Assembly (NCBI GenBank): GCA_003225615.1
Contig: QIAS01000056.1
Location: 1,431-11,618 of the forward strand
Direction of reading: 5' to 3'
DNA: 10,188 bases
Source: Acidobacteriota bacterium
GTDB taxonomy: Bacteria; Acidobacteriota; Terriglobia; Terriglobales; Acidobacteriaceae
Shown one piece after another: positions 1 to 7,372 of this stretch. The notes beneath the pieces are model-generated. The model was not told the origin of the DNA and ran no database searches. It saw only the letters and a list, made by a program, of their open reading frames with translations. A program made the position numbers and the translations under genes. Every line of letters begins with the position of its first letter. The first letter of the stretch is position 1.

Positions 1-825
1 GTCTGGGTAAAAGTAGAGCTTTATCAGCCCGACATTGGCACGATTCGGATTGGTCAGCCCGCTGAGATCAGTTGGGACGCACTCGGCGGCAGCACGCATG
101 GGCGTGTTGCGTTCATTGATCCCATGCTGAACACACAGACGCGGACAGCTTCGGTAAGGATTCAAGTTGCCAACCCGAAGATGCGCCTTCGCCCCGGCAT
201 GTTCGTGGACGTCAAGTTCGCAATGCCCGAAGGCAACAACATGCTGGCAGTGCCCAGATCGGCCGTAGTCGATACGGGCACACGCAAGATCGTGTACGTG
301 TCCACAGGGAACGGGAATTTCGATGGTAGAGAGGTTCGTCTTGGGCAGCCTTCCGACCAATACTACCCAGTCCTGGCTGGGCTAAAAGCGGGCGATCGCG
401 TGGTCGCGCAAGGAAATTTCCTCATCGACTCCCAAACGCGAATCACTGGAGGAATGACGGGACTGTTCGGAGGCTCGAAGCAATATGAATCTGGACAAGC
501 GGCGATCTCGTCGACAATCCAGTTTCGATTCAGCGCAGACCCCGCCTCCCCAAAAGGCGGAAGCAACGCGACGGTTCATGTCATCGTGCTGGATGCTTCG
601 GGGAAACCCATACCAGACGTGGCAGTCAAAGTGGCGCTCGTCATGCCAGCGATGCCAGCCATGAACATGCCTGAGATGCGCTCCCCGGCTGACCTGAGTT
701 GGGATGGAACGCAGTACACGGGGACTGTGAAGGTTCCATCCTCAGGCGCATGGAATGTCGAGATTGAGGCTCGACGCAATGGGCAGGTGCTAGGAACGTA
801 TCGCTCGCGCTTGGTAGCGCGATGA
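1..825 (+). CDS. cusB: CusB-like RND efflux periplasmic adaptor with C-terminal FixH/YtkA-like domain (5' partial)
   Basis: The frame is open from base 1 to the TGA at 823-825, giving 274 residues; the true start lies left of the window. The visible part begins in the beta-barrel region (VWVKVELYQPDIGTIRIGQ), continues through segments typical of membrane-fusion proteins (RLRPGMFVDVKF, AVPRSAVVDTGTRK, GLKAGDRVVAQGNFLIDS), and ends with about 95 extra residues resembling a FixH/YtkA-like beta domain. That domain carries a methionine cluster, MPAMPAMNMPEM, encoded at 643-678. Family knowledge: such adaptors link an inner-membrane RND pump to an outer-membrane channel in the periplasm, and CusB itself binds Cu(I)/Ag(I) through methionines. 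The cusA-type gene follows 12 bases later, so the two form one operon; an outer-membrane channel gene is not in view. Copper or silver as substrate is inferred from the downstream pump and the methionines; a cobalt/zinc/cadmium (CzcB) role is the alternative. Confidence 0.9.
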   Translation, partial: VWVKVELYQPDIGTIRIGQPAEISWDALGGSTHGRVAFIDPMLNTQTRTASVRIQVANPKMRLRPGMFVDVKFAMPEGNNMLAVPRSAVVDTGTRKIVYVSTGNGNFDGREVRLGQPSDQYYPVLAGLKAGDRVVAQGNFLIDSQTRITGGMTGLFGGSKQYESGQAAISSTIQFRFSADPASPKGGSNATVHVIVLDASGKPIPDVAVKVALVMPAMPAMNMPEMRSPADLSWDGTQYTGTVKVPSSGAWNVEIEARRNGQVLGTYRSRLVAR

Positions 826-829
826 GGAG
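826..829 (+). promoter_or_regulatory. Ribosome binding site fixing the original cusA start
   Basis: GGAG at 826-829 (within GAGGAGA) lies 8 bases before the ATG at 838 and just after the cusB stop codon. That ATG begins MINRLIEFS, the usual N-terminus of CusA-type pumps. This shows that translation originally started at 838, even though the frame holding the rest of the protein is a different one. Reading from 838 now stops at a TGA at 922-924 after 28 codons. Confidence 0.7.
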
Positions 830-853
830 ACACTGCGATGATCAACCGACTGA

Positions 854-2293
854 TTGAATTCTCAGATTCTGGCAGCATGGGGCTATTGGGCATTGTTGAA
901 GACTCCAATCGACGCCATTCCTGATCTCAGCGAGAACCAAGTCATCGTATATACGGACTGGTCTGGGCGCAGCCCGCAAGAGGTGGAGGATCAGATTACG
1001 TATCCGCTTACTACCAACCTGCAAGGGTTGGCTGGCGTCAAGAATGTGCGCTCCTCCTCGGCGTTCGGGTTCTCGATGATCAATGTCATTTTTGAGGACA
1101 ACGTTGACCTCTATTTCGCCCGCACCAGAGTCTTAGAGCGGCTGAACCTTGCTTCGAGTTTTCTGCCTGAGGGCGTCGTGCCCGTGCTCGGTCCCGACGC
1201 CACAGGTGTGGGGCAGGTGTTCTGGTACACCGTCGAAGGTCCCTACGATGGCGGCACGCTGCATTCACTTCAGGACTGGTTCATCAAGTATCAACTCAAT
1301 TCCGTCGCGGGTGTGGCGGAGGTCGCCAGCATCGGGGGCTGGGTTCGCCAATATCAAATCGATGTAGACCCAGCCAAGTTGCGGGGCTACAACATCCCCC
1401 TGAGCACGCTGGTGTCAGCGGTGCAACGTAGCAATAGCAATGTGGGCGCTAAGGTTCTGGAGGTCAACGACACCGAGGAGGCGGTACGTGGGGTTGGGTT
1501 GATCAATTCCATCGCCGACATCAACAACATCGCGCTCAAAGCAAGTGGAGGAACTCCCGTGTATATCGGCAATGTCGCTGATGTGCACCTTGGCCCCGAG
1601 TTTCGTCGGGGCGTGCTGGACAAGGCAGGTAAGGAAGTGGTCGGTGGCGTAGTAGTGGTTCGCAACGGAGCTAACGCGCTTGAAATCATTCACGCGGTGA
1701 AACAGAAGATCAAGGCTTTGGAACCTGGGCTGCCCAAAGGTGTTCACATCATCCCCTTCTACGACCGCAGTGATCTCATTCGGCATTCCGTCGATACGCT
1801 CAAGACGGCCCTGATCGAAGAGATTGTCCTGGTCACGCTCGCCCACATACTTTTCCTGTGGCATTTCCGCAGCATCCTCGTCGTTACACTGCCCTTGCCT
1901 CTGGCTGTGCTTTGCTCTTTCCTCTTCATGCATTACATCGGCATTTCGTCGAACATCATGTCCCTTGGAGGGATCGCAATTGCTATCGGCGTGTTGGTGG
2001 ATGCGGGAATCGTAATGACCGAGAACATCCTCCGGCGAGCCGAGCAATACTACGAAGCGCATAGGGCATCCAATTTTCTTCGCAATGGCTATCATCATTC
2101 TGGCCTTTGTGCCTGTCTTCGCGCTGACGGGGATGGAGGGAAAGCTTTTCCATCCCCTAGCTTTCACCAAGACGTTTGCGATGGTTGGTTCCACCCTCAT
2201 TGCAGTCACTCTTGTCCCCATCCTTTGCACCTTCCTGATCCGTGGAAAGCTACACCGCGAGGAAGACAATCCCTTGATGCGAGGGCTCCGTAG
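854..2293 (+). CDS. Open frame carrying the N-terminal half of the broken CusA-like pump
   Basis: This 479-codon frame opens at a TTG (854) that has no good ribosome binding site of its own, so it is probably not an authentic start. About 400 residues are homologous: the periplasmic porter segments ([53 protein letters not shown]), helices 2-4 and the [18 protein letters not shown] motif of RND pumps. The homology stops at [10 protein letters not shown] near base 2068. The remaining 75 or so codons are out-of-frame readthrough of the downstream half and are rich in His, Cys and Pro, with no family resemblance. An automatic annotation would list this as a separate permease gene; it is better read as part of the pseudogene at 838-3863. 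Confidence 0.6.
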   Translation: MNSQILAAWGYWALLKTPIDAIPDLSENQVIVYTDWSGRSPQEVEDQITYPLTTNLQGLAGVKNVRSSSAFGFSMINVIFEDNVDLYFARTRVLERLNLASSFLPEGVVPVLGPDATGVGQVFWYTVEGPYDGGTLHSLQDWFIKYQLNSVAGVAEVASIGGWVRQYQIDVDPAKLRGYNIPLSTLVSAVQRSNSNVGAKVLEVNDTEEAVRGVGLINSIADINNIALKASGGTPVYIGNVADVHLGPEFRRGVLDKAGKEVVGGVVVVRNGANALEIIHAVKQKIKALEPGLPKGVHIIPFYDRSDLIRHSVDTLKTALIEEIVLVTLAHILFLWHFRSILVVTLPLPLAVLCSFLFMHYIGISSNIMSLGGIAIAIGVLVDAGIVMTENILRRAEQYYEAHRASNFLRNGYHHSGLCACLRADGDGGKAFPSPSFHQDVCDGWFHPHCSHSCPHPLHLPDPWKATPRGRQSLDARAP

Positions 2294-3863
2294 GCTCTAC
2301 AAGCCGACTCTGAACTGGGCATTGCAGCACCGACTTGTGACTGTCTGCATGGCGGTGGTTGTTTTCGTTGGAGCGGTGCTGCTGGCAACGACCATTGGTT
2401 CAGAGTTCATGCCACCTTTGAATGAAGAGACTGCGCTCTTCATGCCGATCACCGACCCCAGCATCTCACTTACAAAGGCAGGCGAGATTTTGCGCTGGCA
2501 GGATAGGGTCATCGCGCAAGACCCGCTCGTGGAGAGCGTGGTCGGAAAGATTGGGCGAGCCGAAAGCGCGATTGATCCCGCACCCGTGAACATGACCGAA
2601 ACCGTCATCGTGTTCAAGCCCAAGAATCAATGGCCTTCGGGAACAACCAAGGAGACGATCCTGCAGCGCCTTGATGAAAAGCTGCGGATGCCGGGAGTGA
2701 GCAACATCTGGACTCAGCCGATTCGTAACCGAATCGATATGCTCTCGACTGGAATCCGCACTCAGGTTGGGATAAAGATTTTTGGGAGCGATCTCGCCAC
2801 CATCGAACAGAAGGCAGAAGAGATCGAAAGAGTTCTGCATCAAGTTCCGGGTGCGATAGACCTGTATGCAGAGCGGATCACAGGGGCTCCCTATCTTGAA
2901 ATCAAAACCAACCGCGAGGCTGCCGCTCGCTACGGCATCAATGTGGGCGAAGTGCAGGATGTCGTCGAAACCGCGATTGGCGGAAAAAATCTCACCACTG
3001 TGATTGATGGGCGGCAGAGATTGCCTGTCCGGGTACGCTATGCGCGCGATTTCCGGGAAGATCCGGCCCAACTGCGCAGCGTGCTGGTCACAGCCTCCAA
3101 CGGTGCCCAGATTCCCTTGGGCGAAGTGGCGGACATCCGACTTGTGATGGGACCAACCATAATTTCGAGTGAAAATGGATTACTTCGCGGCACTGTCCTG
3201 ATGAACGTGCGCGGACGTGACGTGGGCGGCTTTGTTGCCAACGCCCAACGTGCTGTGGCTCGCCAAGTGCAAATGCCTCAAGGCTACTACGTGGAGTGGA
3301 GCGGCCAATACGAGAACCAGATCAGTGCTCGGAAGCGACTGCAACTGGTCATTCCAATTGTGTTTCTGATCATCTTTTTGCTGCTGTACAAGACCTACAA
3401 CAGTTTCAGGGAAGCGTCCCACGTGATTCTAGCTGTGCCATTCGCCTTGAGTGGCGGCGTTTTCCTGCTCAAGCTCTTGGGCTACAACTTCTCGGTTGCG
3501 GTGTGGGTGGGGTTCATTGCCCTGTTTGGAACCGCTGTACAGACTGGCGTTGTGATGGTGATATATCTGGAGGAGGCAGTGGCTCGAAAGAGAGCCGCCG
3601 AAGGGACGCTGACGGTCGCAGGCTTGCGAGAAGCCGTAATCGAGGGAGCACTTTTGCGGTTGAGACCCAAGGTGATGACAGTGTCCACCATCGTCGCGGG
3701 TCTCCTGCCCATCATGTGGTCAGCCCGAACTGGGGCAGAGGTCATGAAGCCGTTGGCCACACCGGTCTTGGGTGGCATGGTGAGTTCCCTCTTGCACGTC
3801 CTGATCGTCACCCCGGTTATCTTCACATGGCTGCGGGAGCGAGAAATTAGGCGCACATTATGA
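2085..3863 (+). CDS. Open frame carrying the C-terminal half of the broken CusA-like pump
   Basis: This 592-codon frame begins at an internal ATG within [19 protein letters not shown], the fifth membrane helix of CusA-type pumps. No Shine-Dalgarno sequence precedes it, so independent translation is doubtful. It then shows, in order, [19 protein letters not shown], the second porter domain with [14 protein letters not shown] and [21 protein letters not shown], the helix block [39 protein letters not shown], and a proper C-terminus ending in [13 protein letters not shown]. The two methionines in the NMTET and RIDML segments lie where Cu(I)/Ag(I) pumps carry substrate methionines; that is from memory of E. 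coli CusA and is not proven here. Half-pumps of RND type are not known to work alone. The frame itself carries no further lesion. Confidence 0.65.
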   Translation: MAIIILAFVPVFALTGMEGKLFHPLAFTKTFAMVGSTLIAVTLVPILCTFLIRGKLHREEDNPLMRGLRRLYKPTLNWALQHRLVTVCMAVVVFVGAVLLATTIGSEFMPPLNEETALFMPITDPSISLTKAGEILRWQDRVIAQDPLVESVVGKIGRAESAIDPAPVNMTETVIVFKPKNQWPSGTTKETILQRLDEKLRMPGVSNIWTQPIRNRIDMLSTGIRTQVGIKIFGSDLATIEQKAEEIERVLHQVPGAIDLYAERITGAPYLEIKTNREAAARYGINVGEVQDVVETAIGGKNLTTVIDGRQRLPVRVRYARDFREDPAQLRSVLVTASNGAQIPLGEVADIRLVMGPTIISSENGLLRGTVLMNVRGRDVGGFVANAQRAVARQVQMPQGYYVEWSGQYENQISARKRLQLVIPIVFLIIFLLLYKTYNSFREASHVILAVPFALSGGVFLLKLLGYNFSVAVWVGFIALFGTAVQTGVVMVIYLEEAVARKRAAEGTLTVAGLREAVIEGALLRLRPKVMTVSTIVAGLLPIMWSARTGAEVMKPLATPVLGGMVSSLLHVLIVTPVIFTWLREREIRRTL

Positions 3864-4301
3864 TCTGGCGGGGTGCCCCTCGATAAGAGCGAAGGCTTTG
3901 TCAAGGGCATAGTTATCCGGGGCAGCGCGATGAGCACCGCCGCTTTGCCAGAGAGGTTGAGGACCAAGACTCTGGAAATCTCACGCTCAATCACTCTGCG
4001 GTGGAACTCGTTCCACCAACCATCGATTCGGCCCAAACCGCGACCATGATTCTTCTATGCGAACATCCCGCCCCGCGCGGGATGCGAGAGCGCCCAATCA
4101 ATCCAGCGGCCTAGCTTGCGCCGACCAGGGCCACCCGCGGGCTGCTCTCGATGCGAACGATCTCTGGATACCCCGTTCGCTCGGGAAAACAAAGGTGAAG
4201 CTATCGGGATGATTGCTCGCCCCCGCCCACCCGTGGCCAAAAGCGCGACGAGCGGGGCGCCTCCGTTTAATTATCGATCTCCACTCGGGGTTTCACTGAC
4301 G
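3864..4301. other. Convergent intergenic region with no recognisable gene
   Basis: The cusA-like remnant ends from the left and the GGDEF-EAL gene ends from the right, so this stretch is bounded by two 3' ends. The part 3864-4050 is moderately GC-rich and open on both strands for about 50 codons, but neither translation resembles a family I know. The minus-strand frame here is simply continuous with the antisense of the pump gene. The part 4060-4270 is more GC-rich and holds one compact inverted repeat, annotated separately. It could be the eroded remains of a third efflux-operon gene, but nothing in the translations supports that. Confidence 0.5.
4064..4084. terminator. Compact GC-rich hairpin between convergent genes
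   Basis: CATCCCGC at 4064-4071 and GCGGGATG at 4077-4084 are a perfect 8-bp inverted repeat around a 5-base loop. It lies between two convergent genes, where a two-way terminator would be expected. Neither strand has a T-run after the stem, so it lacks the classical intrinsic terminator signature and may be only a 3'-end stabilising hairpin. Confidence 0.35.
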
Positions 4302-4339
4302 TCACAGCGGGGCAAATACATTGGCCTCTCGGCTGTGAC
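4301..4339 (-). repeat. Inverted repeat overlapping the stop codon of the GGDEF-EAL gene
   Basis: GTCACAGC (4301-4308) and GCTGTGAC (4332-4339) are a perfect 8-bp inverted repeat separated by 23 bases. The left arm contains the TGA stop codon (minus strand, 4302-4304) of the GGDEF-EAL gene, so the stem would fold the last dozen codons of its message. No T-run follows. Repeats of this size arise by chance at a noticeable rate, so a role in termination or mRNA stability is tentative. Confidence 0.25.
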
Positions 4340-6449
4340 TGGTGGCCAGTAATTTCAAAATATCTTTTTGATCCACCGGTTTCGCGAAGAAGTACCCTTG
4401 CGCTGATTCGCAATTGAGTAGTTTGAGCGAGTCTACGTGCTCGCGTGTTTCTGTGCCCTCGGCCACAACCTTCAGGCCTAGATTATGAGCAAGCATGATA
4501 ATGATGCGCACGATCTCCCGGGTTTCCGCGTCGGTGTCTATGTTAGAGATGAAGGAGCGGTCAATTTTCAGGGTGTCGATGGGAAGCTTCTGCAAGCGAC
4601 TCAGGCTTGAATAGCCAGTGCCGAAGTCATCGATGCTGAGTCGAACACCCAGTTCCTTTAACTGCGCGAGCTTGTTGGCCGCGGTTTCTGCCTCCTGCAT
4701 GGCGATGGTTTCCAGAATCTCCAACTGCAGACAGCCGGGATCAAGGGCGCTTTTCTCCAGAATTGCGCCTATTTCACGGGCGAGTTCTGGCTGCGCGAAC
4801 TGTCTGGGGGTGACATTCACGCTCATGGTAAGCGGCGGCTGAGAGGGAAATTGCGATTGCCACGCGCGAAGCTGCTGGCAGGCTTCCAGCATGAGCGCTC
4901 TATTCATCGGAATTATTAGTCCGGTTTCATCCGCAAGAGCAATGAACTCTCCAGGAGGGACCAACCCGTCGGGACGGCACCAGCGACTTAGCGCCTCAAA
5001 GCCGGTAATTTTCCCAGTCTGGAGTGAGACGACCGGCTGGTAGTAAACCCGGAATTCTCCGCGCGTCAGGGCTCGGCGTAAGTCGGTTTCCAGCTTCAGC
5101 CGTTTGACGGCACTGGTATGCATGTCGCTATCAAAGACTTCACAACATGCTTTGCCTCGGCGCTTGGCGCGATACATCGCGATGTCAGCGTCGCGGAGCA
5201 GATCTTCTGCCTGTGTGCGGGTCGAGTTACTCAAAGCCATGCCAATGCTGGCCGAGAGCACTATTTCTTGACTATTTATCGTGAAGGGAGTGGCCAAAGC
5301 TTTTTGAATACGCTCGTCGCTGGGGTCCTGAATGTCGTCAAGCAGGACGGTGAACTCGTCGCCTCCCAGTCTGGCCAAACTGTTATTACTGGTGCCGGAA
5401 TCGGATTCGTGAGGCGCGCCCCCGCGAGAAACCATGTCAGCTTCTCGCAAAGAACGCGTTAGTCGCTGGCCGATTTGAACCAGCAGTTCATCCCCCACGG
5501 CGTGGCCCAGGCTGTCATTGAAGACTTTGAATTCGTCAACATCAATGAGCAAGACGGCGAATTTGTAACTGGGGCGTCGCTTGGAGAAGGTCAAGGCGTG
5601 CTGCAAGCGATCGAGAAAGAGAGCGCGATTGGGCAGGTCGGTCAGGGCATCGTGGAACGCACTGTGGGCCAGCATGTCCTCGGCGCGTTTCCGCTCGGTG
5701 ATGTCGCGATTAACAATAACTAGCTTTTCCGTCGTGCCTTTTGAGTTTCGGATGGCGCTGACGGTTGATTCCAGGTAGCGCCAGGATTGGTCCTTGTGGC
5801 GGATGCGGTACTCAAGTCTCTGCGGCTGGCCGGTAAGATGCGCCTTGTTGACTACTTCCAGGACTCGCTGACGGTCGCCGGGATGAATTTGCTCTGCCGA
5901 CAGGATAGTTTGCAGTTCTTCCGGAAAGTAACCTAGCACTTTGCCATAGGCGGGGCTGGCGTAGAGGGGCCGTCCGGCGCTGTCGAGAAGAGCAATCATG
6001 TCCGCCGCGTTTTCGCTGATAAGTTGAAAGAGTTGGTCTCGCTCCGCTAACTGTCGTCGGATGCGATGCAGTTGCAACTGTTGATACAGGGTATAGATAT
6101 CAAAGAGCAGGACGAGCGCCGCCAAGCCGCGGATCCATCCGCTCAGATCGGACCAATAAGAGGGCTCCTTCTGCAAGTGCAGCCAAGGGAAAGTGAACGA
6201 CACGATGCCCAGGGTTAACGCCAGAGTCACAACTACAGCAAACCCTAAGAGCCACCATTCGCGATTCTCGATTTTGTGCAACGGCAGCGGGAATCCGTTG
6301 GGGCTGCTTTTGAGGTCTGGGATTTCTGACTTATTTGGGCTGTCAACGGCTACGCTGCCGCCATGCTTGTCAGAATTCGAGGCTGCAGGAGGAGTACTCG
6401 AATCGAGGCCTTCCGGTACTGTCTTGAGCGAATTCAGAATCGATGACAT
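4302..6449 (-). CDS. Membrane-anchored PAS-GGDEF-EAL c-di-GMP turnover protein
   Basis: The protein has 715 residues: a polar, Ser/Pro-rich N-terminal tail (1-63), two membrane helices (about 66-90 and 105-125), a PAS sensor domain (about 135-255, ending in the VNRDITERKRAE linker), a GGDEF domain (about 265-440) and an EAL domain (about 450-700). GGDEF itself is intact at 362-366. The EAL domain keeps every phosphodiesterase residue I can place: E485 of EAL, N545, E577, D607/D608 of DDFGTGYSS, K628, E664 and Q684. Hydrolysis of c-di-GMP to pGpG at the inner membrane is therefore likely, with the GGDEF domain either active or a GTP-binding regulator. Oddities: the RxxD inhibition motif (335-338) is 23 residues from GGDEF instead of 5 because of an inserted Ser/Gly-rich loop. 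The segment after GGDEF (DPSDERIQKAL) is also about 6 residues shorter than usual. The ATG at 6449 is the only suitable start before the membrane helices, and its ribosome binding site is weak. The gene stands alone, convergent with the efflux genes. Confidence 0.93.
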   Translation of the reverse strand: MSSILNSLKTVPEGLDSSTPPAASNSDKHGGSVAVDSPNKSEIPDLKSSPNGFPLPLHKIENREWWLLGFAVVVTLALTLGIVSFTFPWLHLQKEPSYWSDLSGWIRGLAALVLLFDIYTLYQQLQLHRIRRQLAERDQLFQLISENAADMIALLDSAGRPLYASPAYGKVLGYFPEELQTILSAEQIHPGDRQRVLEVVNKAHLTGQPQRLEYRIRHKDQSWRYLESTVSAIRNSKGTTEKLVIVNRDITERKRAEDMLAHSAFHDALTDLPNRALFLDRLQHALTFSKRRPSYKFAVLLIDVDEFKVFNDSLGHAVGDELLVQIGQRLTRSLREADMVSRGGAPHESDSGTSNNSLARLGGDEFTVLLDDIQDPSDERIQKALATPFTINSQEIVLSASIGMALSNSTRTQAEDLLRDADIAMYRAKRRGKACCEVFDSDMHTSAVKRLKLETDLRRALTRGEFRVYYQPVVSLQTGKITGFEALSRWCRPDGLVPPGEFIALADETGLIIPMNRALMLEACQQLRAWQSQFPSQPPLTMSVNVTPRQFAQPELAREIGAILEKSALDPGCLQLEILETIAMQEAETAANKLAQLKELGVRLSIDDFGTGYSSLSRLQKLPIDTLKIDRSFISNIDTDAETREIVRIIIMLAHNLGLKVVAEGTETREHVDSLKLLNCESAQGYFFAKPVDQKDILKLLATSHSREANVFAPL

Positions 6450-6463
6450 TCAAGGTATCAAGA

Positions 6464-6490
6464 CGCTTCCCCGCTTGCCTTGCGGAAGCG
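6464..6490 (-). promoter_or_regulatory. Hairpin in the leader just upstream of the GGDEF-EAL start
   Basis: CGCTTCC (6464-6470) and GGAAGCG (6484-6490) form a perfect 7-bp stem with a 13-base loop. In the minus-strand message its lower arm ends 14 bases before the start codon and contains the only purine-rich stretch (GGGGAAG) upstream of the gene. It could therefore limit ribosome access. No known riboswitch class was recognised in this leader. Confidence 0.35.
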
Positions 6491-6517
6491 AAACTTCGGG
6501 TGTCGTGGAATGAAACG

Positions 6518-6547
6518 ATTACACTTCACAGCAGTACTAGTTCGCAA
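6518..6547 (-). promoter_or_regulatory. Candidate sigma-70-like promoter for the GGDEF-EAL gene
   Basis: On the minus strand TTGCGA (6547-6542; 4 of 6 to TTGACA) and TGTAAT (6523-6518; 5 of 6 to TATAAT) are 18 bases apart. A start of transcription near 6511 would give a leader of about 60 bases that includes the hairpin at 6464-6490. This is a by-eye match, and acidobacterial promoters are poorly characterised. Confidence 0.3.
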
Positions 6548-6673
6548 CGGTACGTTAGTTACGGGCAAAACTCCTACCGGAAACCCACCGCTATCTAAGG
6601 TCAGTGTTGTTAGTGTTTTGGCAGGCAAGGCCCACGACCGCTCAAAGGAAGGGTGCTAAGCTGTTCAAAAGAT

Positions 6674-6720
6674 GGCGGCCAGAGACCGGTACCAACCGCC
6701 GACGCCAGGCTTTTCAGACC
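6674..6720. repeat. Copy 1 of a duplicated intergenic element
   Basis: The 26 bases at 6695-6720 (ACCGCCGACGCCAG, then G, then CTTTTCAGACC) recur at 8493-8518 with one change (G to A). Just before it, GGCGG (6674-6678) is the inverted complement of CCGCC (6696-6700), giving a 5-bp stem with 17 bases between the arms. The copy lies about 170 bases beyond the 3' end of the 119-residue protein gene. It is not part of any coding frame. The match is too long to be chance in 10 kb, so it is probably one member of a dispersed genomic repeat family. Confidence 0.7.
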
Positions 6721-6840
6721 TAATTCAGCCTGAATCCACAGCTATTTTGAGGTTTGCCGGACCCTGGAGCTCAAATTCGCGTGTCGGATCGTTTTTGGTA
6801 ATCGGTCAGTTTGAAATCTGCTAGGTGGCTCGCGGCCAGA

Positions 6841-6872
6841 GGGAGGTCCCGACCAAACGAAGGGAGCCTCCC
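6841..6872 (-). terminator. Terminator-like hairpin after the 119-residue protein gene
   Basis: GGGAGGTCCC (6841-6850) pairs with GGGA and CCTCCC (6862-6865 and 6867-6872), making a 10-bp stem with one bulged base and an 11-base loop. In the direction of transcription it starts 15 bases after the TAA stop. There is no U-run afterwards, so it may act as a 3'-end protector or a Rho-assisted terminator rather than a classical intrinsic one. Confidence 0.45.
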
Positions 6873-6887
6873 GCATTAGGTACGTTC

Positions 6888-7247
6888 TTATGGAAATGCC
6901 TTCAAAACGCCAGTGTTTTCCCCGTTCCCTCTGATTGCTTCGACGTGCACCAGTTCCGGTTTCTTCTTGTCGAGGGCGGGCTCGGGCTTGCCTAAGTGGA
7001 CGTTCACCGTGTGCTCCAGCTGGGTCATGAGGTTACGCAAGCTCTCGTCGCCAGCGTCCAAAACCTTACGCAAATCCGCACTGGTCGTTAAAGCTTGCTG
7101 GTATGCAATGTGCGCCTGGGTTAGATGGTGCATCTGTTCCATGAAGGCTGTGGCGGATTTAGTAAACCTGTCCACCGCCTCGCTGTACATCGCGATGGTA
7201 GTTGGCGTCGGCTGCAGGCTGACGTTGTCATCCTCCCGTTTCCACAT
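6888..7247 (-). CDS. Hypothetical 119-residue helical protein
   Basis: I do not recognise a named family. The protein is soluble, without signal peptide, membrane segment or cysteine. Residues about 18-85 are almost continuously helix-forming with heptad-like spacing (YSEAVDRFTKSATAFMEQM, then AHIAYQQALTTSADLRKVLD, then ESLRNLMTQLEHTVNVHL), suggesting a helical bundle or coiled coil. The C-terminal 30 residues are charged and flexible (LDKKKPELVHVE) and end in LKAFP. It is a convincing gene: the ATG at 7247 has an AAAGGAG ribosome binding site (7264-7258) 10 bases upstream, and a strong hairpin follows the stop. It sits 202 bases downstream of the PEP-CTERM gene and 438 bases upstream of the GGDEF-EAL gene, so it probably has its own promoter, which I could not identify. 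Its pattern is reminiscent of small conserved acidobacterial proteins, but that is an impression only. Confidence 0.75.
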   Translation of the reverse strand: MWKREDDNVSLQPTPTTIAMYSEAVDRFTKSATAFMEQMHHLTQAHIAYQQALTTSADLRKVLDAGDESLRNLMTQLEHTVNVHLGKPEPALDKKKPELVHVEAIRGNGENTGVLKAFP

Positions 7248-7372
7248 TGTGTCTTAACTCCTTTGGGTTCCTCATTTTTTCTTTCGCGGTAGAGGAGCGA
7301 CCCGCCTAACCCGGGATGTCCATTCGTGGTTGGAAGACAGACCCAAGCCGAACCCAGAGTGCTTAGGGCCTG

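Larger units (their letters stand above)
838..3863 (+). pseudogene. cusA: CusA-like heavy-metal RND efflux pump gene, broken by two frameshifting deletions
   Basis: Family role: HME-RND pumps are inner-membrane proton antiporters of about 1040-1050 residues that export Cu(I)/Ag(I) with CusB and CusC. Three frames each carry consecutive parts of one such protein. Frame one from 838 gives [10 protein letters not shown] second frame resumes at about 866 with [22 protein letters not shown] and runs to AEQYYEAH near 2062. A third starts near 2061 with [13 protein letters not shown] and runs to the stop at 3861-3863. Compared with E. coli CusA from memory, about 12 residues are missing at the first junction (the start of transmembrane helix 1) and about 19 at the second (the loop after helix 4). 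The phase change at each requires a loss of 3n+2 bases. Each junction has a short direct repeat (ATTCT at 858 and 866; GCAT at 2059 and 2066), as expected for slippage-type deletion. Conserved helix-4 aspartate (VLVDAGIVM) and late lysine (RLRPKVMTV) remain. Probably non-functional; sequencing or assembly error is the main alternative. Confidence 0.82.
6450..6887. other. Intergenic region between the 119-residue protein gene and the GGDEF-EAL gene
   Basis: No protein frame here looks real on either strand. From right to left along the minus strand it holds a strong hairpin right after the upstream gene, one copy of a repeated 26-base element with its inverted repeat, a candidate promoter, and a leader hairpin; all are annotated separately. 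The stretch 6721-6840 between the hairpin and the repeat shows nothing I can name. Confidence 0.5.

Noticed and set aside
1415..2269. Minus-strand 284-codon open frame antisense to the first half of cusA
   Set aside because: It mirrors strongly conserved pump sequence on the plus strand and its translation has no domain; a shadow of the real gene.
3482..4036. Minus-strand 184-codon open frame across the end of the pump gene and into the convergent gap
   Set aside because: Most of it is exactly antisense to well-conserved CusA sequence, and the part in the gap resembles no family; it has no supporting ribosome binding site.
6450..6640. c-di-GMP riboswitch in the leader of the GGDEF-EAL gene
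   Set aside because: The conserved GEMM core segments around the tetraloop receptor and the GCAAA-type core were not found by eye on the minus strand; only a simple 7-bp hairpin is present.
7227..7274. 15-codon upstream frame on the minus strand overlapping the start of the 119-residue protein gene
   Set aside because: It begins in an A-rich stretch without a ribosome binding site and spans the Shine-Dalgarno of the real gene; no reason to think it is translated.
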